Assembly (NCBI RefSeq): GCF_039543825.1
Contig: NZ_BAABKM010000002.1
Location: 124,001 to 188,000 of the forward strand
Origin: Nocardioides conyzicola
Lineage (GTDB): Bacteria > Actinomycetota > Actinomycetes > Propionibacteriales > Nocardioidaceae
DNA length: 64,000 nucleotides
Direction: 5' to 3'
The translations under genes were made by a program, and so were the position numbers. Shown here one piece after another: positions 18,355 to 27,168 of this stretch. A model generated the notes under the pieces. It searched no databases. It was not told the origin of the DNA and saw only the letters and a list, made by a program, of their open reading frames with translations. The first letter of the stretch is position 1, and each line of letters begins with the position of its first letter.

Positions 18355-18360
18355 AAGAAT
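18355..18360 (+). promoter_or_regulatory. Possible -10 box of glgX, near-leaderless start
   Basis: AAGAAT is a weak TANNNT match seven bases before the chosen GTG of glgX at 18368. The spacing is the same as at the other leaderless-looking genes of the window. Confidence 0.35.
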
Positions 18361-18367
18361 GCAGCCC

Positions 18368-20533
18368 GTGACCCCTGGCATCTGGACCCACCTCGGACAG
18401 CGGGCGCGGGTGTGGCCGGGTCGCAACTGGCCGCTCGGCGCGACCTGGTCACCCGAGTCGACCAACTTCGCGGTCTACTCCCCCAACGCGACCGAGTGCT
18501 GGGTCTGCCTCTTCGACGACGACGGCGTCGAGACCCGGCACCAGCTCACCGAGCGGTCGCTGGGCATCTGGCACGGCGCGCTCCCCGACGTACGCCCCGG
18601 GACGCGGTACGGCTACCGCGTCGACGGGCCGTGGGACCCCGCCGACGGGCTGCGCTTCAACCCGCACAAGCTGCTGCTCGACCCGTACGCGCTGGCCACC
18701 GCCGGCACGGTGACGCCGAAGCCGGCGCTGTTCGGCTACGACATGGCCGACCCCACGCTCCGCGACGAGCAGGACTCCGCGCCGTACACCGCGCGCAGCG
18801 TCGTCGTCGACCCGTCCTTCGACTGGGAGGGCGAGGTCCCGATGCGGCGGCGGTGGCGGGACACCGTGATCTACGAGCTGCACGTCAAGGGCTTCACCCA
18901 GCTGCACGACCGGGTCCCCGAGGAGCAGCGCGGGACGTACGCCGGGCTCGGGAGCCCCGCGGTCGTGGAGTACCTGCGTGACCTCGGCGTCACGGCGGTC
19001 GAGCTGCTGCCCGTGCACCAGTTCTTCTCGGAGCCCGCGCTGCTCGCGCGCGGGACGGTCAACTACTGGGGCTACAACACGATCAGCTACTTCTCCCCCG
19101 ACGCCGGCTACAGCTCGGCCGGCGACCAGGGCGGGCAGGTCAACGAGTTCAAGCAGATGGTGAAGTCGCTGCACGCCGCCGGGATCGAGGTGATCCTCGA
19201 CGTCGTCTACAACCACACCGCCGAGGGCGGCTCGCTCGGGCCCACGATCTCCTTCCGCGGCCTCGACGACCGCGGCTTCTACAAGCGGGTCAAGCCGACC
19301 GTCGACCCGGAGACCGGCGCCGAGACCTTCGACGACACCTACTGGGACGTCACCGGCTGCGGCAACACCGTCGACTCCAACGACCCGCTGGCGCTGCGGC
19401 TGATCCTCGACTCGCTGCGCTACTGGGTGACCGAGATGCACGTCGACGGGTTCCGCTTCGACCTGATGTCGGCGCTCACCCGGACCGGCTACGACATCGA
19501 CATGAGCTGCCGGCTGCTGGTCGCGATCGGCCAGGACCCCGTGCTGCGGCACGTGAAGCTCATCGCCGAGCCGTGGGACGCCTCGATGGACGGCTACCTG
19601 GTCGGCCGGATGCCACCGCCGTGGGTGGAGTGGAACGACCAGTACCGCGACGAGATCCGGGACTTCTGGCGCAACCACTCGTCGGGCAACAGCACCGTCG
19701 CCACCCGGCTCGCCGGTTCGTCGGACCTGTACGCCGACGACGGGCGCTCGGCGTACAACTCGATCAACTTCGTGACGGCGCACGACGGCTTCACCGTGCG
19801 CGACCTGGTGACCTACGAGGCCAAGCACAACGAGGCCAACGGGGAGGACAACCGGGACGGCACCGACAACAACCGCTCCTGGAACCTCGGTCACGAGGGC
19901 GAGTCCGACGACGACGCGCTGGTCGCCGTACGACGTCGGCAGGCGGCCAACATCATGGCCACCCTGTGCCTCTCCAACGGGGTGCCGATGATCACCGCCG
20001 GCGACGAGCGCGGCCGCACGCAGCGTGGCAACAACAACGCGTACTGCCAGGACAACGAGATCTCGTGGGTCGACTGGAGCCCGGACGACGCCTGGCTCGA
20101 CGTCTACCAGATCACGAAGACCGCCCTGCAGCTGCGCCGCGAGCACCCGGCGCTGCGGCAGCGGCACTGGTTCGAGGGGCGGCCGACGATCCGCGGCGGT
20201 CCGAAGGACCTCGCCTGGCTGCATCCGTCGGGGCGCGAGATGACCGCCGACGACTGGCACGACCCGGACCTGCGCACGATCGGGATGTTCGTGTCCGGCG
20301 CCCCGTTGCGGGCGCCGGGGCGACACGGCGAGCAGCAGGTCGACAAGTCGTTCGTGCTCTGGTTCAACGCCAACTGGCTGCCGACCACGATCTCGCTGCC
20401 CGAGAACGACTGGGTGCAGACCGGCGAGGTCGTGCTGTCCACCGACTTCCGGCTCCCGGTGGGCACGCAGGTCAAGGCCGGGGACCGGGTCGCCCTCGGT
20501 CGCCGTACCGTCGTCGTGATCCGCGAAGTTTGA
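18368..20533 (+). CDS. glgX: Glycogen debranching enzyme GlgX
   Basis: A 721-residue GH13 isoamylase-type enzyme that removes alpha-1,6 branches from phosphorylase-trimmed glycogen. The N-terminal early-set domain (WPGRNWPLGATWSPESTNFA) and the catalytic barrel are present, with DGFRFDLM (nucleophile Asp near 364), LIAEPWDA (acid/base Glu) and TAHDGFTVRDL. The GTG at 18368 is chosen for its length and the -10 spacing; upstream codons would overlap the divergent hydratase. It is convergent with glgP, consistent with their joint role in glucan degradation. Its stop codon lies within a palindromic unit. Confidence 0.95.
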   Translation: MTPGIWTHLGQRARVWPGRNWPLGATWSPESTNFAVYSPNATECWVCLFDDDGVETRHQLTERSLGIWHGALPDVRPGTRYGYRVDGPWDPADGLRFNPHKLLLDPYALATAGTVTPKPALFGYDMADPTLRDEQDSAPYTARSVVVDPSFDWEGEVPMRRRWRDTVIYELHVKGFTQLHDRVPEEQRGTYAGLGSPAVVEYLRDLGVTAVELLPVHQFFSEPALLARGTVNYWGYNTISYFSPDAGYSSAGDQGGQVNEFKQMVKSLHAAGIEVILDVVYNHTAEGGSLGPTISFRGLDDRGFYKRVKPTVDPETGAETFDDTYWDVTGCGNTVDSNDPLALRLILDSLRYWVTEMHVDGFRFDLMSALTRTGYDIDMSCRLLVAIGQDPVLRHVKLIAEPWDASMDGYLVGRMPPPWVEWNDQYRDEIRDFWRNHSSGNSTVATRLAGSSDLYADDGRSAYNSINFVTAHDGFTVRDLVTYEAKHNEANGEDNRDGTDNNRSWNLGHEGESDDDALVAVRRRQAANIMATLCLSNGVPMITAGDERGRTQRGNNNAYCQDNEISWVDWSPDDAWLDVYQITKTALQLRREHPALRQRHWFEGRPTIRGGPKDLAWLHPSGREMTADDWHDPDLRTIGMFVSGAPLRAPGRHGEQQVDKSFVLWFNANWLPTTISLPENDWVQTGEVVLSTDFRLPVGTQVKAGDRVALGRRTVVVIREV

Positions 20534-20618
20534 GTCGGGACTTCTGACGGTTGAGTCGGGAGTTCTGCCGCTTCACTCCGGAGAAAAGTCCGGAATGAAG
20601 CGTCAGAAGTCCCGACTC
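20532..20618. repeat. Arm-duplicated palindrome between glgX and glgP (copy 2)
   Basis: Two direct copies, GAGTCGGGACTTCTGA (20532-20547) and GAGTCGGGAGTTCTG (20553-20567), face one inverted copy (20603-20618). Between them lies a second inverted pair, CGCTTCACTCCGGA against TCCGGAATGAAGCG, with a six-base loop. Together they form a stem of about 29 bp. It contains the glgX stop codon and ends 6 bases before the glgP stop. The core is shared with the unit at 11623. A bidirectional terminator role is inferred. Confidence 0.85.
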
Positions 20619-20624
20619 GACGGA

Positions 20625-23210
20625 CTAGGGGAGGGCGACGACGCCGAGCTCGGCGGGTGAGGCGAGCAGGTCGTTGCGCGGGATGATCCGGACCGTGTAG
20701 CCGAAGGCACCCGAGTGGTCGAGGAGCAGGTCGCCGTCGAAGCGGTGCCGGCCGGCCTCGTAGGACTCGGCCAGGTGCAGCTGCTCGACGACGGTGTCGG
20801 TGAGCTCGTCCTCGGCGTTGATCTTGCCGTGGAGCAGCTCGACCGCGACGTCGTCGGGGCTGAGGTCGCCGAGGCCGACGAAGGCGCGGACGCTCATCGC
20901 GTCGCCGACCTCCGGGGCCTCGCTGACGCCGCTGCTCTCGACGTGCTCGACGCGTACGCCGGGCCAGCCGGCCTTCACCTTCTTCTTCCACGCGGCCAGG
21001 ACGACGGCGCCGGCGTAGTCGGAGTTGAGCCGGCGGGCGGTGGTCGCGGCCGGCGTGTAGAGCTGGCGCACGTAGTCGCTGACCATCCGGGTGGCGAGCA
21101 CCTTCGGGCCCAGCGACTTCAGCGTGTGCCGGGTCATCTCGAGCCAGCGGGTCGGCACGCCCTCTGCGTCGACGTCGTAGAAGCGCGGGGCGACCTCGTT
21201 CTCGATGAGGTCGTAGAGGGCGCTCGCCTCGAGGTCGTCACGGTGGTCGGGGTCGACGACGCCGTCGGCGGACGGGATCGCCCAGCCGTTCTCGCCGTCG
21301 TACCACTCGTCCCACCAGCCGTCGAGGATCGACAGGTTGAGACCGCCGTTGAGCGCGGCCTTCATGCCCGACGTGCCGCAGGCCTCGTAGGGGCGCAGCG
21401 GGTTGTTGAGCCAGACGTCGCAGCCCGGGTAGAGCGGCTGCGCCATCGCGATGTCGTAGTTGGGCAGGTAGGCGATCCGGTGCCGGACCTCCGGGTCGTC
21501 GGCGAGCTGGACGATCGCCTGGATCAGCTTCTTGCCGCCGTCGTCGGCCGGGTGCGCCTTGCCCGCCATCACCAGCTGGATCGGGCGCTCGGGGTGCAGC
21601 AGCAGGCGCTTGAGCCGCTCCGGGTCGCGCAGCATCAGCGTGAGTCGCTTGTACGACGCAGCGCGCCGCGCGAAGCCGATCGTCAGCACGTCGGGGTCGA
21701 GGGCGTTGTCGATCCAGCCGAGCTCGGCCTTGGCGGCGCCACGCTTCTCGCAGGAGCGGGCCAGCCGCTTGCGCGCGTCGACGACCAGCCGCTCGCGCAG
21801 GGCGCGCTTGGTCGCCCAGATGTCGACGCCCGAGACCTTGTCGACGGCGGACCAGAAGGACTCGGCGTCGTCGGACTCCGCGTCGGCACCCTGGCTGGTC
21901 GCCAGCTCGATGACCTCGCGCGCGACCCAGGTCGGGGCGTGCACGCCGTTGGTGATCGAGCCGATCGGGACCTCGGCCTCGTCGAAGGCCGGCCACAGGC
22001 CCTGGAACATCTCGCGGCTCACGTGGCCGTGCAGCTGCGAGACGCCGTTGGCGCGCTGGGCGAGCCGGAAGCCCATCACGGCCATGTTGAAGACCGTCGG
22101 GTCGCCGCCCTCGTAGTCCTCGCTGCCGAGCGGCAGGATCCGGTCGACCGGTACGCCGGGGGTCGCACCGCCGTCGCTGAAGTACTGCTCGACGAGCGTG
22201 CGCGGGAAGCGGTCGATGCCGGCCGGGACCGGCGTGTGCGTCGTGAACACGGTCGACGCCCGGCCGACCTCGAGCGCGGTGTCGAAGTCGAGCTTCGGGC
22301 CGCCCTCGGCGACGGTGAGCTCACGGATCCGCTCCAGGCCGAGGAAGCCGGCGTGGCCCTCGTTGGTGTGGAACACCTCGGGCGCCTGGTGGCCGGTGAG
22401 ACGGGAGAAGACGCGCAGCGCCCGGACACCGCCGACGCCGAGGAGCAGCTCCTGGCGGAGCCGGTGCTCGCTGTTGCCGCCGTACAGCCGGTCGGTCACG
22501 TCGCGGTAGTGGTCGGGGTTGCCCTCGACGTCGGTGTCGAGCATCAGCAGCGGCACGCGGCCGACGCTCGCCACCCAGATCCGGGCGAGCAGCTCGGGCC
22601 CGTCGGGCATCGCGATGCTGATCATCGCGCGCTCGCCGTTGTCGTCGCGCAGCGGCGAGATCGGCAGCCCGTCGGGATCGAGCACCGGGTAGGTCTCCTG
22701 CTGCCAGCCCTCACGCGAGAACGCCTGCTTGAAGTAGCCGTGCTTGTAGAGCAGGCCGACGCCGATGATCGGCACGCCGAGGTCGCTCGCGGCCTTCAGG
22801 TGGTCGCCGGCCAGGATGCCGAGGCCGCCGGAGTACTGCGGCAGCACCGCGGCGATGCCGAACTCCGGCGAGAAGTAGCCGATCGCGGCGGGACCGTCGA
22901 CGCCCGCGGCCAGGCGGCGCTGGTACCAGCGGTCACCGGTGAGGTAGCGCTCGAGGTCGTCGTGGGCGGCCGCGAGGCGGGCCAGGAAGTCGGCATCCTG
23001 GGCCAGCTCGTCGAGCCGCGCCCGCCCGACCGCGCCCAGCAGGCGGACCGGGTCGCGCCCGGTCGACTCCCACAGGTCGGGGTCGACGGCGGCGAAGACG
23101 TCCTGCGTCTCGGGGCTCCACGACCAGCGCAGGTTGCCGGCGAGGGCGCTCAGCGCGGCGAGGGCCGGGGGCAGCACGGGGCGGACGGTGAATCGTCGGA
23201 TAGCACGCAC
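20625..23210 (-). CDS. glgP: Alpha-glucan phosphorylase
   Basis: An 861-residue GT35 enzyme of the shorter, DUF3417-containing type. It releases glucose-1-phosphate from alpha-1,4-glucan. The N-terminus NLRWSWSPETQDVFAAVDPD is the DUF3417 signature; ALPQYSGGLGILAGDHLKAASDLG-like motifs and the PLP-lysine segment EACGTSGMKAALNGGLN (Lys near 620) follow. In actinobacteria this type may prefer maltodextrins or make maltose-1-phosphate-related products, which is not decided here. The GTG start lies six bases after a TAACGT -10 box. It is convergent with glgX and divergent from the M36 protease. Confidence 0.93.
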   Translation of the reverse strand: MRAIRRFTVRPVLPPALAALSALAGNLRWSWSPETQDVFAAVDPDLWESTGRDPVRLLGAVGRARLDELAQDADFLARLAAAHDDLERYLTGDRWYQRRLAAGVDGPAAIGYFSPEFGIAAVLPQYSGGLGILAGDHLKAASDLGVPIIGVGLLYKHGYFKQAFSREGWQQETYPVLDPDGLPISPLRDDNGERAMISIAMPDGPELLARIWVASVGRVPLLMLDTDVEGNPDHYRDVTDRLYGGNSEHRLRQELLLGVGGVRALRVFSRLTGHQAPEVFHTNEGHAGFLGLERIRELTVAEGGPKLDFDTALEVGRASTVFTTHTPVPAGIDRFPRTLVEQYFSDGGATPGVPVDRILPLGSEDYEGGDPTVFNMAVMGFRLAQRANGVSQLHGHVSREMFQGLWPAFDEAEVPIGSITNGVHAPTWVAREVIELATSQGADAESDDAESFWSAVDKVSGVDIWATKRALRERLVVDARKRLARSCEKRGAAKAELGWIDNALDPDVLTIGFARRAASYKRLTLMLRDPERLKRLLLHPERPIQLVMAGKAHPADDGGKKLIQAIVQLADDPEVRHRIAYLPNYDIAMAQPLYPGCDVWLNNPLRPYEACGTSGMKAALNGGLNLSILDGWWDEWYDGENGWAIPSADGVVDPDHRDDLEASALYDLIENEVAPRFYDVDAEGVPTRWLEMTRHTLKSLGPKVLATRMVSDYVRQLYTPAATTARRLNSDYAGAVVLAAWKKKVKAGWPGVRVEHVESSGVSEAPEVGDAMSVRAFVGLGDLSPDDVAVELLHGKINAEDELTDTVVEQLHLAESYEAGRHRFDGDLLLDHSGAFGYTVRIIPRNDLLASPAELGVVALP

Positions 23211-23216
23211 ATGCGG

Positions 23217-23222
23217 ACGTTA
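23217..23222 (-). promoter_or_regulatory. -10 box of glgP, probable leaderless start
   Basis: On the minus strand TAACGT is followed by CCGCAT and then the GTG start at 23210. The six-base spacing leaves no ribosome binding site. Confidence 0.5.
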
Positions 23223-23338
23223 CCGCGAGACTCTTGGAACGATCAAAGGAATGGCGCGATCGCTGCTGGACCAGACCGCCGACCCCGGGGTGGACGAGGT
23301 TCACATAACGAACGGGCGCGTCCGACGTTGTCGCTGGC

Positions 23339-26300
23339 ATGACCGCACGCGCGCTCCTCCCGCTGCTCCTCGCCGGCACCCTCGTCACCGGGCTGACCCA
23401 GCTGCCCGCCACCGCGAGCAGTGCACCCTCCTCCCCCGGGCCGACGCCCGCGGTCAGCCGCACCATCGGCGACCCGGTCCACGGCCTCAGCGAGATCGAC
23501 GTCCGCGGTGCCGTCGCACCGACCGCGGCCCAGCGCGGCGCGGTCGCCGCCCTCGGCCCCGTGCAGCTGCGCTGGAACGAGTTCGGTACGCCGGCCTCGA
23601 TCCTGCCCAAGGACGGCACCCTCGGCCCCGCGGCCGGCTCCCCGGTCGATGCTGCCCGCTCCTGGGTCACCGGCCACGCCGCGCTGCTCGGCCTCGGCGC
23701 CGAGCAGGTCGCCGGCCTCGAGCTGGTCAAGGACCAGCGGCTGGTCGACTCCGGCGCCCACGCGGTGCTCTTCCGGCAGACCTTCGGCGGCCTCGAGCCT
23801 GCCTCGGGCAGCCTCGTCACCGTCGGCGTCGCCGACGGCCAGATCACCTACGTCTCGTCCTCGCTGACCCGCACCACCCAGACCCCGCCGGCCAGCACGG
23901 TCACCCCGCTGCAGGGGTGGCTGGCAGCTGCCGACAACGTCGGCCTCGGCGTCGATGCCGGCCAGGTCGGCGACATCGTGTCCGCCGTCTCCGCCGGGTG
24001 GACCCGCCTCACGGTCCCCGGGTTCCCGCAGGAGCAGACGGTCCGGCTCCGTGCCCTCGCGATGGCCGACGGCTCGGTCCGCCCGGTGCTCGAGGCCAAC
24101 GTCGTCAAGGTCGTCGGCGGCGCGTCCACGGCGTACCGCGTGCTCGTCGACGGACTCGACAAGGACGTGCTCGTCCGGCACAACGCCGTCGACAACGCGA
24201 TGTACAACAACGTCTTCCAGGGCACGGTCAGCAACACGACCTGCGGCCCGGAGCACCCGTTCGAGCTCGACGACGACCTGACGAAGTCGATCACCGCGAC
24301 GGCCCTCGCCGTACCTCTCGACGACGTCACGGTCACGCTCGAGGGCCCCGGTGGGCTCCACGAGACCCAGGACCTGCTGACCAGCCCGGAGGTCGCGACG
24401 TTCACCTCCGACGGCTTCCCGTCCGGGGTCTACACGGTGCAGATCTGCCCGTTCGACGACGCGTCCATCACGGTCGGCCAGTACGCCGTCCTCGTCGCCG
24501 CCAGCGACTCCGGCGCCCCGTCGACCGGCGACGCGAGCATCGACCCGCGCTGGCGCTACTTCACCGCCAACCCCGACCTCGCGTCGACCGCGGTCGGCAC
24601 CGTCCCCGGCAACTCGGTCGTCGGCTGCTGGACCGGAACCGGCCCGGACTGCACCACCCCCAACGGCCCGCTGGCCAACAGCGCCGCCAACGACGGCCCC
24701 TGGGACAACGCCGCCGGCGTCCCGACCTCGACGACGGTCGGCAACAACGCCAACACCCACGAGGCCTGGGCCGACCCCGACGCCCCGGGCGGCCTGCTGC
24801 AGGCACCGGTGTCGCCGACCCGCGACTACACCACCGACTTCACGGACGCGTGGAACGAGTCCGGCTGCGACCCGAGCCAGCTGGTGCCGACCGGCAACGA
24901 CATCGACGCGTCCGTCACCAACCTCTTCGCGTCGCACAACCGGATGCACGACTACAGCTACTACCTCGGCTTCACCGAGGACAACTACAACCTCCAGCTG
25001 AGCAACCGCGGCCACGGCGGCGTGGCCGGTGACGCCGAGGTCGGCAACGCCCAGGCCGGCGCGATCAGCGGGGGCAGCCCGACGTACCTGGGGCGCGACA
25101 ACGCCAACCAGATCACCCTCAACGACGGCGTGCCCGGCATCACCAACCAGTACCTCTTCCAGCCGATCGCCGGGTCGTTCTACTCCCCCTGCACCGACGG
25201 CGCGCTCGACATGAGCATCGTCGGCCACGAGTACACCCACGCGATCTCCAACCGGATGATCGGCGGCCCCGACGACGGCATCACGTCCGAGCAGGGCGGT
25301 GCCATGGGTGAGTCGTGGGGCGACCTGAACGCCGCCGAGTACATGTTCGGCAACGGCTACTCCAACGGCGCCAGCCCGTGGGTCGTCGGCCCGTACGCCA
25401 CCGGCAACGCCACGGCCGGCATCCGCGACTACCCCATCGACAAGAACCCGCTCAACTACTCGGACTACGGCTTCGACACCACCGGCCCGGAGGTGCACGC
25501 CGACGGCGAGATCTGGAACGGCACCCAGTGGGAGGTGCGCCAGGCGCTGGTGGCCAAGTGGAACAGCCAGTTCCCGTACGCCGACAAGCAGCTGCAGAAG
25601 GACTGCACGATCGCGTCCGGTGCCCAGAGCCCGCTCCCGGCCTCGCACTGCCCGGGCAATCGCCGCTGGATCCAGCTCGTCTTCGACGCCTTCCTGCTCC
25701 AGCAGGGCGCGACGTCGATGCTCGACGCCCGCGACGCCATGATCGCGGCCGACCAGATGCGCTTCGGTGGCGCCGACGTCGACACGCTGTGGGCGGCCTT
25801 CGCCCGTCGCGGCATGGGCGGCGCGGCCTCGACGCCGGACGCCGACTCCTCCGACCCGACGCCGAGCTTCGCCTCGCCGAAGGGGCCCAACGCCACGGTG
25901 ACCTTCCGGTCGGCCGGCAAGGGCTCGGTCTACGTCGGTGACTTCGAGGCGCGGGTCACCCCGGTCGCGGACACCGACCCCGCGAGCACCCTGGGCGCGG
26001 CCGCCGACTTCACGCCGGGCACCTACCGGATGCTCTACGTCTCGCCCGACCACGGCTTCCAGCGGTTCACGCTCACCGTCGGCTCCGGCGCGGCCGACCA
26101 GACGGTGCGGATCGCCGACACCGACGTCAACCTCGCGAGCGCCGCCGCCGGCGGCGCCGTGATCGGGTCGACCGCCGGGTCGCTCAACCCGGAGTCGCTG
26201 ATCGACGGCACCGAGGCCACCAACTGGGGCGGCGTCACCGCCGAGAACGTGGACGTCTCGAAGCCGTCCGTCGCCGTCGACCTCGCCGGCGGCGTGCACA

Positions 26301-27070
26301 CGGTCCGCCGGGTGCAGGTGAGCGCCTACCTGACGCCGGCTCCCGCCGACCCCAACGAGCTGCCGCTGGCGGCCGACCCCGACTCGGGCTCGCGCTTCAC
26401 GGCGCTGCGCAAGTTCGCACTCCAGGCGTGCGTCGCCGACTGCGCGTCGGACGGCGCCACCTGGAAGACGTTCTACACGTCGGCCGACGACGCGTTCCCC
26501 GGCACCGTGCCGCGGCCGGTCGCGCCCGACCAGACGCTGCGCACGTTCGCCGTACCCGCCACCCAGGCGGCCGCGGTCCGCCTGGTGGCGCTCGAGAACC
26601 AGTGCACCGGCAACGCCGAGTACGCCGGCGAGCAGGACAACGACCCCAACAACGCCACCGACTGCGCCACGGCGTCCGACCGGGGCACGATCGTGCACGC
26701 CTCGGAGCTGCAGGTCTTCGAGAACGCCGCGGCCCCTGGCGGCGTCGTCAAGGCGCCCACCAAGCCGGCGACGACCAGGACGAAGCTGTCGATCCCCGAC
26801 CGCTCGGTCGTGCGCGGCCAGACCCTCAAGGGGTACGCCGTCGTCGTGCACGCCGGCAAGGCCATCGGTCGGGCCGGCAAGGTCGTCCTCTTCCGCGACG
26901 GCAAGCGCGTCGGCGCGGTCACCCTCGGCCGCGGCCGGACGGCGTTCAAGCTCAAGGGGCTCGCGGTCGGCACGCACCGGATCCGGGTGAAGTTCGTGCC
27001 CAAGGACCGCCACGCGTTCGGTGCCTCGACGTCGCGGGTCGTGAAGATCAGGGTCGTTCGCCGCCACTGA
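23339..27070 (+). CDS. Large secreted M36 (fungalysin) metalloprotease
   Basis: A 1243-residue exoprotein. It has a signal peptide (about 1-27), then a propeptide of FTP type (about 30-220; FRQTFGGLEPASGSLVTVGV), a beta-rich insert, and the M36 catalytic domain with GHEYTHAISNRM (HEYTH at 630-634) and the third zinc ligand in MGESWGDLNAAEYM. C-terminal regions include a discoidin-like segment (about 940-1130) and a bacterial Ig-like domain (about 1150-1240; VVLFRDGKRVGAVTLGRGR). It should degrade extracellular protein. It sits between glgP and the glgE operon on the plus strand, an unexpected place with no metabolic link to glucan. The start codon has no clear ribosome binding site. Confidence 0.9.
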   Translation: MTARALLPLLLAGTLVTGLTQLPATASSAPSSPGPTPAVSRTIGDPVHGLSEIDVRGAVAPTAAQRGAVAALGPVQLRWNEFGTPASILPKDGTLGPAAGSPVDAARSWVTGHAALLGLGAEQVAGLELVKDQRLVDSGAHAVLFRQTFGGLEPASGSLVTVGVADGQITYVSSSLTRTTQTPPASTVTPLQGWLAAADNVGLGVDAGQVGDIVSAVSAGWTRLTVPGFPQEQTVRLRALAMADGSVRPVLEANVVKVVGGASTAYRVLVDGLDKDVLVRHNAVDNAMYNNVFQGTVSNTTCGPEHPFELDDDLTKSITATALAVPLDDVTVTLEGPGGLHETQDLLTSPEVATFTSDGFPSGVYTVQICPFDDASITVGQYAVLVAASDSGAPSTGDASIDPRWRYFTANPDLASTAVGTVPGNSVVGCWTGTGPDCTTPNGPLANSAANDGPWDNAAGVPTSTTVGNNANTHEAWADPDAPGGLLQAPVSPTRDYTTDFTDAWNESGCDPSQLVPTGNDIDASVTNLFASHNRMHDYSYYLGFTEDNYNLQLSNRGHGGVAGDAEVGNAQAGAISGGSPTYLGRDNANQITLNDGVPGITNQYLFQPIAGSFYSPCTDGALDMSIVGHEYTHAISNRMIGGPDDGITSEQGGAMGESWGDLNAAEYMFGNGYSNGASPWVVGPYATGNATAGIRDYPIDKNPLNYSDYGFDTTGPEVHADGEIWNGTQWEVRQALVAKWNSQFPYADKQLQKDCTIASGAQSPLPASHCPGNRRWIQLVFDAFLLQQGATSMLDARDAMIAADQMRFGGADVDTLWAAFARRGMGGAASTPDADSSDPTPSFASPKGPNATVTFRSAGKGSVYVGDFEARVTPVADTDPASTLGAAADFTPGTYRMLYVSPDHGFQRFTLTVGSGAADQTVRIADTDVNLASAAAGGAVIGSTAGSLNPESLIDGTEATNWGGVTAENVDVSKPSVAVDLAGGVHTVRRVQVSAYLTPAPADPNELPLAADPDSGSRFTALRKFALQACVADCASDGATWKTFYTSADDAFPGTVPRPVAPDQTLRTFAVPATQAAAVRLVALENQCTGNAEYAGEQDNDPNNATDCATASDRGTIVHASELQVFENAAAPGGVVKAPTKPATTRTKLSIPDRSVVRGQTLKGYAVVVHAGKAIGRAGKVVLFRDGKRVGAVTLGRGRTAFKLKGLAVGTHRIRVKFVPKDRHAFGASTSRVVKIRVVRRH

Positions 27071-27130
27071 GTGAGACGGTCACCCACGGGCGCATCCGAC
27101 CGGGCGAGGACGGGTAGTAGACCAGCGCAG

Positions 27131-27161
27131 TTGCAGGTCTTCTCCGCATTCTCGCTAGGTT
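27131..27161 (+). promoter_or_regulatory. Promoter of the glgE operon, probable leaderless start
   Basis: TTGCAG (27131-27136) and TAGGTT (27156-27161) are -35 and -10 candidates 19 bases apart. The ATG of glgE at 27169 follows after seven bases. This supports that ATG rather than the TTG at 27160, which lies inside the -10. Confidence 0.55.
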
Positions 27162-27168
27162 GGAGCGC

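Noticed and set aside
27160..27168. TTG three codons upstream of the glgE ATG as start
   Set aside because: It lies within the -10 hexamer TAGGTT and would put the start inside the promoter; the ATG at 27169 has the leaderless spacing seen at other genes.
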